The translations under genes and the position numbers were made by a program. A stretch of 64,000 bases of DNA, from positions 1,094,501 to 1,158,500 of the forward strand of contig CM053328.1 of the NCBI GenBank assembly GCA_028583605.1, given 5' to 3'. Each line of letters begins with the position of its first letter. Positions within the stretch are counted from its first letter, which is position 1. Positions 24,201-36,200 of this stretch are shown here, in pieces. Under the pieces are notes generated by a model that made no database searches, was not told the origin of the DNA, and saw only the letters and a program-made list of their open reading frames with translations. Source of the stretch: Dastarcus helophoroides (taxonomy: Eukaryota; Arthropoda; Insecta; Coleoptera; Bothrideridae).

Positions 24201-27010
24201 TTTTTTAAATTCAGTCACCATGGTAGAAAAATTATAGAAAAAGTTCATACAAATAATTTATTAAAAAATTTCTTTTCAAAATAATGGCTTATAAGAGATT
24301 TTGATTTTTTAGTAAAAGGCCTAATATTCAAAATTTTATTCAAATACCGAATTTAAAATTTAAATTTTTAAATTCCAAAACTGTAAAACTATTATCACAA
24401 AATTCAAAATGAGGAGTTTAAGCTTGATAAACTTGCAAAATTCAACAATATTTTAATAAAATTAAAAACGTAAGATTGAAATCTCAAATAAAAAACAAGA
24501 AATTTCAAGAACAGTTTAAATTTTTGTAGAAACGAAATTTTAGTAAAAATTTTAAGATTTAGGGTGAAAATTCGAGAATGAACTGAAAATCTTAAGAACT
24601 CCTTCATTTGAAAATGTTATACTCCTTCTGAGTATCCCGAGTATAACCTAAAATCTATTTTTTTTAAACTTCGACTGAGATTTCAAATTGTTTTTTTTTT
24701 ATTAATTGTGAGTTTTGGTCTGTTAATGCCTTTTTTTTAGAGTATTTTACCTTTTTGGTGCTTTCTTTAGCTTTTCGTTTTTGCCTAATTTAACATTTTG
24801 GTCATCTTTTTACTTTGCTTAATTGTGCTTAAAATCCGGTCTCTAATAATAATAAATAGCGCGAAATTTGAAAAAAAAACGTCCTTGCATTTCAGTACGA
24901 AAACAAAATGATCCATTAAAAATGGTTTTTAAAAAGATCATACATCTGGAAAGTTCAGTTCTATCTAAAGCCAAACAATTTGGGGGGGGGCTGCAGCCCC
25001 CTAGTCCTCCCCTTGGTTACGGGCCTGCCCTGATCTATGTAGTTCCCAGGTTCAAACCCTTGTAAAAGTTTTTTATGGACCTGGCATGAGTTTCTCCATA
25101 TCTGAGGGGTCTAAGGACGCCCATCCGAGTTGGAAGTGCATTTTGCGAGCAAGCTCATCGCACTTGCACAGTACACGTTCTGCAGTCTCTGCAGCTTCTG
25201 CGCAAAAGCGACATAAGCCTGTTTCAGCTTGACCAAAGACTATACTTAGTTAGTTTTCACCAAATTTCGTGAAAAAAAAATTTTTTTTTAAAGATAAAAA
25301 TAAAAAACAATAAACCTGGTTTTTTGAATTTTTCACGTGAATTTTGAGGTTATGTTAAAAAAGTGTAGATACAAAAGTTGTAAATCTTCTTATTACCTAC
25401 AACTTTGCCATTTAACTTTTTTCCATAGAATTTGTAGTTTTGCCAGAAATCGAGATAAACCGTTTTTTACCCTTAAAAACTCACTCCCTACCCCTTCCCG
25501 ACCTCAGATCGCCCGTAATTTATTTTTCCTTTCATTTTTGTTGCATTATCTTCCTTTTCTAATAGGTTTCATCCTACTATAATTTTTTTTCACTTTTTAT
25601 CGTTTTTGAAAGTTTCTACCCTGGTCTATTTGAATCATCTTTGGATAGGATTTTTTGGAGTTGACATTGATACTATCCACCTGTACACGGCGTCACCAGC
25701 ATCGAGAACTTATAAAAGGGAACAACTATGATTGTTTGCTCGATTTGTGCTAATTGCTTGAGTCGTGTTAATACCTACAGTTAGCTAAACCATATCTAAT
25801 CAATATTATAAAATTAATCAATAATGTTAAGTGAATAATAAAAATGTACACAACAACAAATGTAATTTGTACAGAAATTAGGGTGAGAAGCCAAACCAGG
25901 CTTCAGCCCCGCTTGTAAAGTGAGATTCGTCGTTTTTTAAAAACCCTTTTTCTCGACCGCGAACTAAAACTTGTTATTATTTTTATTTTTCACCTTTGTT
26001 TATGACTAACGTTAAGTAAAATAAAATGTTTGCGGTTGTGGTTTATTGGTTTTTTTTTTTGAATCTTTTTTCAGTTCTGATGATGTGACTCGCTTACAAT
26101 TTTTAACCAACTATTTGAGTCCTAATCAACTAAAAGATTGGGCACCACTGTGCTAACACATCTATTAGCAAGTCGAAACTAATCATCAAACCAACCTGCA
26201 ACTCTTATAAAAACTTTTAGTAAAACTCGGACAAATTGTATTATTTATAACTAGGGTGTCAAAATGAAGAGATCAAATAAATATTCAAATAAGAAGCCGG
26301 CCTTTGGTATCGAAATTCTAAATTCGATAAATATTTCAGCCTGCTCTAAAGTATGAACGTACATTATTCGAAAATTAAAATACAAATCTTGTCCCCTGAA
26401 ATCAAGGAAGATTAAAAAATACAACAGAGGTTGCTCTAACGTATTCGGTGGCCAAGCATCTTCAGAGAGATACTAAATCTGTATCTCTCTGAAGATGATA
26501 GCTAGACTATCGAAATGCGTTAGAGCAACCTCTGTTGTGTTGTTTAATCTTTCTTGTTTTCAAGGGACAAAATTTCTATTTCAATTTTTGAAGATAACCA
26601 AGTACCAGTCCGTTCCACCAACAAATACAATATTCGGAAAATTTCTATAGCAAAGAGGCGGAAAGTAATCAATCTTTCAGGTACAATTTTACAAATATCA
26701 TTTTCTAAATTAAAATTATTTGACTTATATCTATTTGAGTTAAAGAAAATGTCACCATCTAAATAAATATATGCTTACATTGATTTGTTAATAAAACTTG
26801 ATTGAGTACTTGATAGAAATTATTAATTATTAATTTAATAATAAAATCAAATTTAATTTTCAGGAATGGGAAGCAGCTAAGGGAAGATTAAGATCCAAGG
26901 CAATTTTTAGTCCAACTGAAATGCAGTGGGAAGAGATATGTAAAAAGTATCAAATGAATCCATCTCTTCCTGTAACTACATGGAAATGCCATTTGCCAGT
27001 GTTCGTTTAA
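21285..27010 (+). CDS. Small uncharacterised protein, three exons, 109 residues
   Basis: I do not recognise this protein. The exons 21285-21364, 21433-21535 and 26864-27010 join in phase through GTAGGT..TAG and GTATAT..CAG borders into one frame of 109 residues, from ATG to TAA. The N-terminus (MPLKEVEDILTKYKTEEERI) is charged and probably helical. The middle (RSAFNLEEAKERNMKILQEW) is also helix-prone, and the end has WEEICKKYQMNP and TWKCHLPVFV. There is no signal peptide or membrane segment. An AATAAA stands at 27123. Support for a real gene comes from three phase-compatible exons with protein-like composition in otherwise repeat-filled DNA. The second intron (5.3 kb) is full of repeats. 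Its end lies only 226 bp from the convergent hydrolase gene. Confidence 0.65.
22389..22547 (-). repeat. 159-bp repeat, identical inverted copy at 43567-43725
   Basis: Read on the minus strand, these 159 bases match 43567-43725 base for base as far as I can read. The unit contains CCAGTTCTGCTGGCGAAATA and TGCCGATGTGGTAAAGG. Both copies sit inside decayed A/T arrays, so their identity implies recent movement or conversion. I cannot name the family. Confidence 0.85.
24831..24845. mobile_element. hAT right end, same family as 28779-32784
   Basis: AAAATCCGGTCTCTA here is identical to the terminal 15 bases of the element ending at 32784. Both are followed by ATAATAA. The degenerate array to the left could be its interior, but no left end was found. 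Confidence 0.5.
25070..25240 (-). pseudogene. Non-LTR retrotransposon (LINE) C-terminal remnant
   Basis: The minus strand reads GLCRFCAEAAETAERVLCKC, then DELARKMHFQLG, then a stop after LMPGP. The pattern C-x2-C, then ETAEHxLCxC, is typical of the cysteine-rich tail that follows the reverse transcriptase/RNase H region of Jockey- or R1-type LINEs. Only this tail is present. No poly-A tail or target duplication was determined. Confidence 0.6.
25679..25930. other. Possible solo LTR or promoter-like fragment
   Basis: The stretch starts near TGTACACGGCGTCACC and carries a TATA-like TATAAAAGG at about 25710, followed by a T/A-rich leader. This layout recalls LTRs of insect retrotransposons, but no second LTR, primer-binding site or coding sequence was seen. 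Confidence 0.2.
26376..26622. mobile_element. Fold-back element, family A (both arms)
   Basis: The left arm runs from about 26376 (AAAATACAAATCTTGTCCCC) to about 26470. It is followed by its inverse, running through GATAGC, GTTAGAGCAACCTCTGTTG and out to ACCAGTCCGTTCCACCA at about 26622. The left arm lacks the outer 40 bases present at the right. The flanks resemble each other (TATTCGAAAA and TATTCGGAAAA), consistent with a decayed target duplication of about 10 bp. The molecule could fold into a hairpin of over 90 bp per arm. Confidence 0.75.
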
Positions 27011-27122
27011 AGTCAACTTTACAATATAAAAGACATTTTCGTCGAATATTTTGGACTCCATCTGAAATGTTCAAATTGGTAAAATGTAATAATTGCAAAA
27101 AGACACTGTAAGGTTGTAACGA

Positions 27123-27128
27123 AATAAA
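27123..27128 (+). promoter_or_regulatory. Poly(A) signal of the small gene
   Basis: AATAAA lies 113 bases after the TAA at 27010, in the short gap between two convergent genes. Confidence 0.5.
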
Positions 27129-27236
27129 ATTAAGTAACTATCAAAACGATGTCTTTAAAAATACGCTAGGAACAGATAAAATATTTTTGTATCACCAACT
27201 GGAAGATGTTGACTGTGTATTAACTTTTACGGCCGC

Positions 27237-30200
27237 CTAAATATAAAGTTCATTCATAAACTTTAGTATTAAGGGTGCCACTAGTTCGGGTGTATTTAAA
27301 TGTAAGTGATGTGTTCCTTCAACGATATGTCGAACTACTTGACTAGCATTTTCGGCTAAAACATCTAAAGTTTTATCGTAAAATTCTGGTTCTTCAAAGG
27401 CGTATCCCGGATTTCCTCGAATGTTCAACACTCTGCACTTTATTCTTCTGGCATATTGCAAAACTTCATCACTTCCAAATAAACCTAAGGCGGCTACCTT
27501 GACTCTTACATCTCTTGTAAAATAATAGCAGCCTTCTTTTTCTGTATCTGGTTTCATTCCTCTTTTCATCATTATTTTGCAAGAATCCCTCGTAAGGGCT
27601 CCTTTATAACCATCCTCAACAATCTGGAGCATTTCTTCGTAATTGTATCTAGGTTGAAGACTTTTATTCAGCGTTTCATAACGAAGAAAATTATCTATAG
27701 CGGCAGGTTGTGTTTTCTTTAACCGTTTTAAACTATAAGATGCCGGTCCGGCAATATCAAATTGAATAAAACCTTTAATTTCATCGGGGAATACTGCAGC
27801 ATACAGGAATGAAATTCCTCCGCCTAAAGAATGTCCCATGAGAACGATATCTTTCCATTGAAAGAACTTGACCAATCGTCTTACATAAGAAACGCCGTCC
27901 CAAAAGAGGTAGTAGCCGACACCTTTAGGAAGATGGCTGGAAAAGCCGTGTCCCGGTAGATCTATGGCTAAAATCGCTAACCCTTGCTTAGCCAACAAGG
28001 GAGCCAACGTATCGAATGTACCCGCGTTGTCTTGCCAACCATGAAGTGCCAAGATGGGTTGCTTTGTTTTTGGTCCCCACCATTTGCCTATAACAAAAAT
28101 TTCGATTTACATTGAGCATATTTTCTACGAGTAATATATTTTATGCGCCTTGGATGTATGAGAGAACAAATATTTGTATTCTTAACGCTTTAGATAAAGA
28201 AACTTGGAACCTCAGAATTGACCATGTTAGTCACAATTATCACCAACATTTGATATAAATAATTTAATTTTTTCTTACTTTTAAATAAGTCACACGTTAT
28301 TATGTACAGTGATGTAAATGAAACAGTAAAATATGCGTTACCGCTTTTGCGTAATGGCAACCAAATTATACATCTCACTGTTTTTCGTGTCCTAGTGTTA
28401 AGGAGGTATTATGATGTAATTGGCAACATTGCAGCTCTATTATTGCTTCTAGATGCTTTCGTCTTCGGTTATACAATGCATGGAAATCTGCTGCATAGCA
28501 GCGTTGTGTTGGCGGATCAGAAACTCTACTGCCGAGCGGTTTGAAAATTTGTGTTTTGAATCCCTACGTACAGTCGGGTACAGTCAATGCTGAAAATAAC
28601 GCATAGTAGTGATATCTTGGTTTGTCGCTTGGTGTTCACATTCTTCTATATCCTATACCCAGGGGTTCTTAAACTTTTTTTGGTGACGGAACCCTTTTAA
28701 AAAACAAAATTCTTAACGGAACCCTAAAACCCTAAATTAAAAGCAAAACCAGTTATATGTGTATTGTTTATTAATAACTAGATACCGGTAGGCAGAATCA
28801 AATAAGGGAAAAAGGCGAATAAAAACTTAAATTAGGCAAAAATAAATAGGTAAAAAAGGCATTAGAAAGGCAAAATACTTTAAAAAAGGCACTAAAAGAT
28901 CAAAATCACAATTACCAAGAAAACGCAGGGCCGTAGTCAGGAATTTTAAAAAAGAAGTTTAAAATTTATAACAAAAACTACTCGAAAAAAGAACAATATT
29001 GAAGGTGAATTGTGAGAAAGACGAATTTCGAAACTCAAAGTGTATAAAACAATTTGAAAAGTAGAAATTTCAAAAATACACATAAGACCAAAAGTTCCAA
29101 CAAAGGTTTTGAAGTTTTAAGCGAACAACTAGGGAAAAACGTGAAAATTGAATTTTTGAGAATAAAAATCGAAATTTTCTATTAAAATACAAATTTTCCC
29201 GAACTTTTTAGTTTACAGTCGAAATTTGTTACGAAAGTGAAAATAAAAACTATGAAAATCAAGCCTTATTTAAAAAAAAAAACAAAAAATGTATATCTCT
29301 TTAATCTCGGGATTAGGAACAAAATTTCAAAATAAAATAAAAACCTTGAGTAAAGAGTTTACAGTAATAATTTTAAGAAAATTCATCAAAAAACAATTAT
29401 AAAAATTGTCTGGAAATTTCAATAAAAAAAGAGGACATTTCGGATGGAATTTTGAAAATAAATGAACATGTCTAGAATAAACTCAAAATTGGAAGTTTCA
29501 AATTGAATTTTTAACAAAATACTTAAAGGTTGAAAGCTTGGATTTTTAGAAAAAACGCTTTAAAAGAATTAAAATTTCAACACTGATTTTATTATTAGAT
29601 TTTTGGGTTTCATGTAAAAATAAAAAAAAAATCGGTTTTCGAGTATTGAATCCAATATTTCGAGAAAAAAGTCAACATTTCACAATTAAAGTAAAACTTG
29701 TGACATTAGAAGGCCAAATTTTGGAGTTTAAGTTCAAAATGTTGCAAAAAAAGTCGAAAGTTTGCACTTAAGGCCGAAATTTTGAGAAAATTAGAAAATA
29801 TATACTTGAAATTTTGAGAAAAAAATTAATTTTGGCTTATACCCAAGATATTTAGAAGAAGGATATGTATTTCTAAATTAGGAAATTCTTAAAATTCTCG
29901 AATTTTAACTTAAATCTTGTAATTTTTAAGTTAAACTCAAAAGTCAAAAATTCGAGAAAAAAGCCAATAATTTAAGGTTAAGCTTGAATTTTTGAGGGTT
30001 TTTTTTAAATAATTTAAACCTTTATTGAAATTTTTTTTATTGAAAATTTCGACCTTATTTTTCAAATGTTGTAAAAATGTAAGCTTAAACTTTGTATTTG
30101 GAAAAATAGTTTAAATTTTAAGAAAAACTCAAAATTTATACAATCTTTTGAAATTCAATACGAAATTTCGAGAAAAACTTGGAATTTTTAATAATGATTT

Positions 30201-33200
30201 TAAAATTTTATAAATTATTTAAACTCAAAATTTAAAGCGGTATTTGAATAAAATGTTCTCTAAGACTATTATAGAAACTGCACATTCTATGACTAAAAAT
30301 TGTGATGGAACAAATGTCATTTCAGCACCCGTTCAGAATATTCGTAATTCTACACACCGTTTAGAATATTAATATTCTAGCACGGCTTTCGACGAATCAC
30401 AAGCCGTTTAGGTACATTTTAGGACGGAATATCAAGTAATTTGTTTTTGTTGCTAAGGGTACATGTAACAATTAAGGTATTTTTTTTTTCAATTTATTTA
30501 ACATTTCTTCGGCCCAGCTTGGAAATATTTAAATTTTTATGGTTTATTGACAATTTTTAAACTGTTTAGAAAATTGTCAACAAACCATAAAAATTTAAAT
30601 ATTTCCAAACTGAGCCGAAGAAATGTTATATAAATTGAAAAAAACATAATATTTCCGGTCAATAAGGGTCTACCATGAAGAATAATTAAGGTATTTATTG
30701 AAAGTCTCACGTTTCAAATTTGTAATCTATTTTGAAGATTTTTATGAACCTTTAGGGGTTTTTCTATAATCTTGTTAGAGAAAGTATAGTCTACAATACG
30801 TTTGGAATGGCATATTCCACAATCGCGAAACCGTAACCCTCGCCTGCGGCTCGAGCTACAAACTTTTCGCTCGTGTGGAATATGCCCCATTCCACGACTT
30901 GTAGAATATACCATTAAATATTTTACTCTTTACTAAAAATTCAAAATCTATTCTAAAGCCATAATTTTGAGAAGACATTTTTTAATGAATTCAACGAATA
31001 TTATCTAAAATGTCGACTCTTTTATAGGATTAAAATTTTACACAAAATTTGAGCCTCTTAGTATTTTTAAGCTTTAGGATCTATAATTCAGGATTTTTTT
31101 CACAACCAGTTTAACCCAAAGTTGAGTAGACTGGATATTTGAATTTTGATTCCAAAAATTCGACCTTTTTTCAAAATTTCGACTTCAAAGTGAAAACTTT
31201 GGAAAAAAGTTTGACGTTCCAAATTCAGCATTGATGTTTCGATCTAAATTACCAAATTTCGATTTTAATTAGGATTTTTTTTTACTTTTAATCGCGACAT
31301 TAGCACTTTATATTTAAAAAAAACTTGATTTAAATTTTTTTTTACAGTTTTCGAGTCTAAAACTGCCAAAATTAAATTGAATATTTTGTTTAAAAAAATG
31401 GTTTTAATAACTTTAGTTTTTTCTTTCAAAATGCTTACATTAGCAGTGGCTCAAATTCTTTTTTTTTTAATATTTCGAAATATTTTAAAATTATTTTGAC
31501 TTTTCTCTCTCGACATTTAAACTTTTTTTAAAACATTTGCACTTGGAATTTTGAGAAGACAGTAAAGGTTTTAAGAAACTTTAAAATTTGTTCTCTAAAT
31601 GTTGCTCCAAACTTCAAAATTTTAGGACAATGTTGAATTTTGATAGTTGTTAATTGATTCGATCTTTTTGAAATTTGGACATTTTTTTCTAAAATTCGTA
31701 ATTTAAAGTTGCTTTGCACTTTGTATAGTTAATTTTTTTTAAAAAATTTTGATTGCGAACATTTTTTCCAAAAATTATGGCTTTTTCTTTCTCGAGATTT
31801 AGACAGTAATTCCAAATGTCAACTTATTGCAAGAATTTGGAGTTTAAAAAACTGAACATTTCAGATTCAAACAGGGAACTGCGTTAAGAATTAACATATT
31901 CCATTTTTTGTTCGGCAGTTCAAATTCTAAAAAAGTGGATGCTTTTAAAAATGAGTATTAATGAATACAGTTTATTATTATTTTTTTTTTTGAAATACAT
32001 ACTCACTCGTAATTAAACTTTTTCTAAAACGACTTTGGCCACTCTAATGTGACTTTACTGAACATTTTGAATTAAAAATACAAATTTCCAAAATGCAAGA
32101 TTAAGTTCAAAATTTTAATGTAAGACATTTTGAATAATGTGTGCTATGATGCAATTTAATTTTCCAAACAATTTTTAAAAAGTTTTTCAACGTCTACAAT
32201 TAAACGATTTTTCTCCAGTTGACTCCAAGCTTGTGTTTAATTAGAGCACTTTGTCTTTCTGGAGGCATTTTTCACAGACAAGTGCACGTTACAGAGGACA
32301 ATTCAAAGATAAGTTTTTAAATTGTAGAAAAGTAATATCCTTCCGGCAATTTTATTATTTTACCTGTATATCTGTTTTTACTCAAAAATTAAGATAAATA
32401 TTTAACATAGTTCAATTGTCCTGCGTCTCAATAGCAGGCAACACTCACTTACAGGGACTTTAAGAGTAATTATTAAATTACATTCTTATAAATTTATGCT
32501 TAAAGTGTCTTGTTGTTTATTGGGATTGGGATGGATTAAATTTCTGTTTTATTACTTTATTTTATTACGTAGCATGTATACATAATTCTGCTTAAATTCT
32601 TCAGAAGTGCAAATGTACTTGGGGAAACCCACTAAAAAGGATAAATAGGAACTAAAGTTTTTGAAAATAGGTCCAAATCATGTATAAAAAGGCAAAATTG
32701 AAATTTAGGCAATAACACACAAAAATCACTGAAAAAGGTGAAAAGGTAGGATCATAGGATTTTACCTATAAAATCCGGTCTCTAATAATAACTTCCTCTT
32801 TAATACATGTACCCATTTGATTATGACTGGCGGCGGAGCCCTACCGAAGGCTTTGCGGAGCACCAGGGCTCCGCGGAGGACACTTTGAGAAACGCTGCCC
32901 TATACGAAGCGGAAATCTAACAGTTTGAAAACTTTTTACTGCGTTTACTGAAGGTGTCAATATCTTAAAGCAAACAAAGTATCTGTCTTCGCGAGAATTT
33001 CGAAAAAAAACATGATAAACAAATGTCTGATGTGGTTATGCCTAAAACATATGGGCTTGCAAAATGTACTGTTTGTTTTTGAAAGATTTGTGAACATTAC
33101 AGGCGAGAAATTGAATTTTGAAAGCGATCCTAATTCATTAAAAATCTGAAAAAAAAGACAAATACCTAACTTTTTTTGCTAACTCTTGTATAATCCTTTA

Positions 33201-36200
33201 ATACACCTCAGTTATCGTGAACAATCTGGAGAAGATCCACCGGGATTTTTGTATTCATACTATAGACATTGTGCTGTATTAGCTTAGATTTAAAAATAAG
33301 TTATAAAACTGCTTTGGGAGGAAAATGTTCATAAGGAAGATCCCTTTTCTTGCTTATTATAGGCTGGAATATCATTTTATTTTGCCCCGTTTTTGCAGTA
33401 ACTACTGATGACAATTTTATTTTATGAGTTGATTATATCAGTTGCAGGTTTTTCTATTATTATAAGGCAAACGTATGAAAATTTGTATTTTGCGATATTC
33501 TAAGATCTGTAATACAAAACGTAATTATTTAAAAACACGTTAACTACATTACATCGTTCTATTTTTATAGTATAATTAGTTCGTGAACCGCTTACGTCAT
33601 TACCTTAGAAACGTATAGTCAAAAGTCCTTGCCACCGCGAAATTTCAGTTTTAAATTCGAAATTTCCAGTTTCACTTGCATTTTTTCATTTTATTATATT
33701 ATTCGAGTATTTTTTTCCGAAATTCCAATTTAATACTATTTCGAATTTCGATATTAAAATTACAATTTGTATGTGGTTTTTTGTCTAAAATTGCCATTTC
33801 AAATTTAAAATTTCATATATTAATTTTTATTTTCCGTAATTTAAACATTCATTTCTCAAGTTAAACTCAAACAAAATTTCAAAAATACTATACTTATACT
33901 TATACTTTCAAATTTGATCATAAACTTAAATTTCGGCTTTTTCAAAATTTCGATTTTAATATCGAAATATTGACGTTTATTTTTTTGCGAAATTTTTTAA
34001 ATATCAACATTAAATTTGCGATTTTTGTGTTTTTTTTTCTAAAACTTCGGGTTTCAGCTTCAAAATTTTAACTCTTTATAGAAATTTTGATTTTTATTTT
34101 TCAAAATTCAAACATCAGTCTCTCGAGTTTAACCTAGGATATTGCATCTAAGAAAAAAGTATTTTCTTGAAATTTTGACTTTTTCACAAAATTGCTCATT
34201 TGACGTTTCAAAATTTAATTATTTTTTCCAAAGTGTCAATACATTTTTAGATTTTGTTTAACATTTTAACTTTAAATAATAAATACTGTTTCTAATGAAT
34301 TGGACTTATTTTCGAAATTTTGACCTCTGTCTCCAAATTTCAATATCTTTCTTTAAATCACGAATATAAATTCTAAAACTCAAGATTTTTCCTCGAAATT
34401 TTGAAACATCAACTATTTTCTTGAAATTTAAGGCACAATTTTTTAATGGTTTTTGATGGGTTTCTTCAAATTTTCAGAAACCAAAATTCAAACTTCACTT
34501 TTTTAACTCTTATTCCCAAAACCAATAAAGATCTCAACAATTTTTAGAGTTTTGGCTTTCTATTTTTCTTCTCGAAAATTCGAGCTATTTATTCAAAATT
34601 TTGACCTTAGATAAAATATTTCAATTTTCTCCAATGATTTGAATGCAAAAATTTAACCCCAATTTCGGATTCTCGACATTTCTTTCGAAATTTTGAATAG
34701 TTTTAATTTTTTGAAAACCTGAAGTGTCTTCTTAAAATTGTTACTTTTTATTTTCACTTTTTCCCCGAAACTTTTACTGAACTCGAAATTTTGACATTAT
34801 TTAGCGAATTTTATATATTTTTTTAAATTTTCGTTCTTAATATAGATTTTTCCCTCGAAATTTCGAGTATAAATTTGAAAATTGACATATTTTTCTTTCT
34901 ACTCTGATTTTAATGTTATTCTTGCAATATTTATCTTTTATTAACACATTCCATGCTAAGAACACGTCTAGCGTGTCCATAGGAACAATCGCTTCATGCT
35001 CAAAACACGCGCAGCGTGCCTAAGCCTCAAAAATTAGGCTTAATATAAATAATGTTACAAAATAGTTCATATTAACATCAGCACTTGTTTTTGTTCACTT
35101 TTTTTCATATTAGCGTTGCATCGCATTGTAAAGTTAAATTTACACGTACAATAATAACCTATATTTTTTAAAGTTTTGTTCAATTTGTTATCATATAAGT
35201 ATAGAATGTTCTGTCAAATTTCACAATTTTACAATATTTGCCTAGCCTTATGCCCAGGAGGATGCAAAAAATACCGATTATTGAGAATTCAAGGCCATGA
35301 CATCTTTTTTTACTCGACGATTTTTTTGGGGAATAACTGTTTTTTATTGGTAAAAAAATTATTGGCAAATACTAAAGTTCTGCCCGTTTTTCATTTTTGG
35401 TCGTTAAAAATTATTTTGGGGCATTTTTTGTTGTTATCGGCACTGCCCCTCATCTACCTCCCTTTAATTAATATCCCGTTTTGCTGTTAGAAATCCAGGA
35501 ATCTTAATTCTTATACTATTTATTACTTTTAGAATATTTCTAGTGAAATTGTTTAAAAGGATTCGAAAAGATAACAAACTGAATTGTGAATAAAGTGAAA
35601 TGCATTTTGAAAAATATAGTCACTATAGCGCAGAAAAGATAAAATAGCTAGAAATTTAATTTTTTTTGGAATCTTGCAATCGTCCAGAATATAGAGCCTC
35701 AAGGGGGAGAGTAGCAAACTGGATTTGTTGTGATTGGCTCGCCTAACTGATATGTATTTTTTTCTCTTCATTTTATAAATGTAATTTTTTTCGAAGTGTC
35801 ATTTTGTTCCAAAAATCTTAATAGGTCTATTTTTCTTACGCTAAAAATGTCTTACCTTTATCCTGTCCTCAACGAGTAAGATGTCCCTAAAGGATGGTGA
35901 CCTCGAAATTTTACTAAAATAGCACTTATCACCCAAAAATCTTCTAGTTATCAAGTTTCATTAAAGTTTGAGATTGAATTTTTCCTAAAGGAGAAAAACA
36001 TTCCTAAAAATAGTGATCCTCTCTCTGGAAATCGACAGAACCGTTTCAGAGAGAAAAAATTGTTTCTCAAGGAGGAAGATGCTCCTAATAATTAAAGATC
36101 CGAATTTTTACTAAAATTGCTTCGATATCTAGATCATTTTTCTGACCTAAAGATGTCCTAGTTACCTAGTTCATCGACATTGATAGAATCGTTTCGGACA

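Larger units (their letters stand above)
21536..26863 (+). other. 5.3-kb intron of the small gene, filled with repeats
   Basis: Recognisable parts are a Charlie-like hAT left end CAGTGGGACCCAACTCG at about 21734, the 159-bp repeat at 22389-22547, a degenerate TTCGA array at about 22570-24650, a hAT right end at 24831-24845, a LINE remnant at 25070-25240 and a family A fold-back at 26376-26622. GC-rich debris near 24980-25030 ends in ACGGGCCTGCCCTG, perhaps another hAT end. Nothing coding for the host was seen. Confidence 0.6.
28779..32784. mobile_element. hAT element nested inside 28660-32897, satellite-like core
   Basis: The left end is TAGATACCGG and the right end CCGGTCTCTA, inverted with one mismatch. 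Flanks TTAATAAC (28771-28778) and ATAATAAC (32785-32792) agree at 7 of 8 positions. Inside, subterminal AGGCAAAA / AAAGGC pieces recur at both sides, and the centre is degenerate TTCGA/AAATTT array. At 28926-28941, CAGGGCCGTAGTCAGG looks like the left end of a third, further nested hAT whose right end I could not find. Confidence 0.65.
28660..32897. mobile_element. hAT element with Charlie-like ends, carrying nested hATs
   Basis: The left end reads CAGGGGTTCTTAAAC and the right end, on the minus strand, CAGCGTTTCTCAAAG. Both match the widespread hAT pattern CAGxGxTTCTxAAA. Flanks TCCTATAC (28651-28658) and CCCTATAC (32898-32905) agree at 7 of 8 positions, though the left boundary is uncertain by one base. 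GC-rich subterminal sequence (about 32828-32880) reads CTGGCGGCGGAGCCC and CAGGGCTCCGCGG. Another hAT, 28779-32784, occupies nearly the whole interior. Confidence 0.7.

Noticed and set aside
28302..28544. 80-codon + strand frame in the hydrolase intron
   Set aside because: No homology that I recognise and no splice or promoter signals; length expected by chance in this less AT-rich patch.
35176..35490. 104-codon + strand frame
   Set aside because: Composition resembles random AT-rich translation, with an opposing frame of similar quality; no motif.
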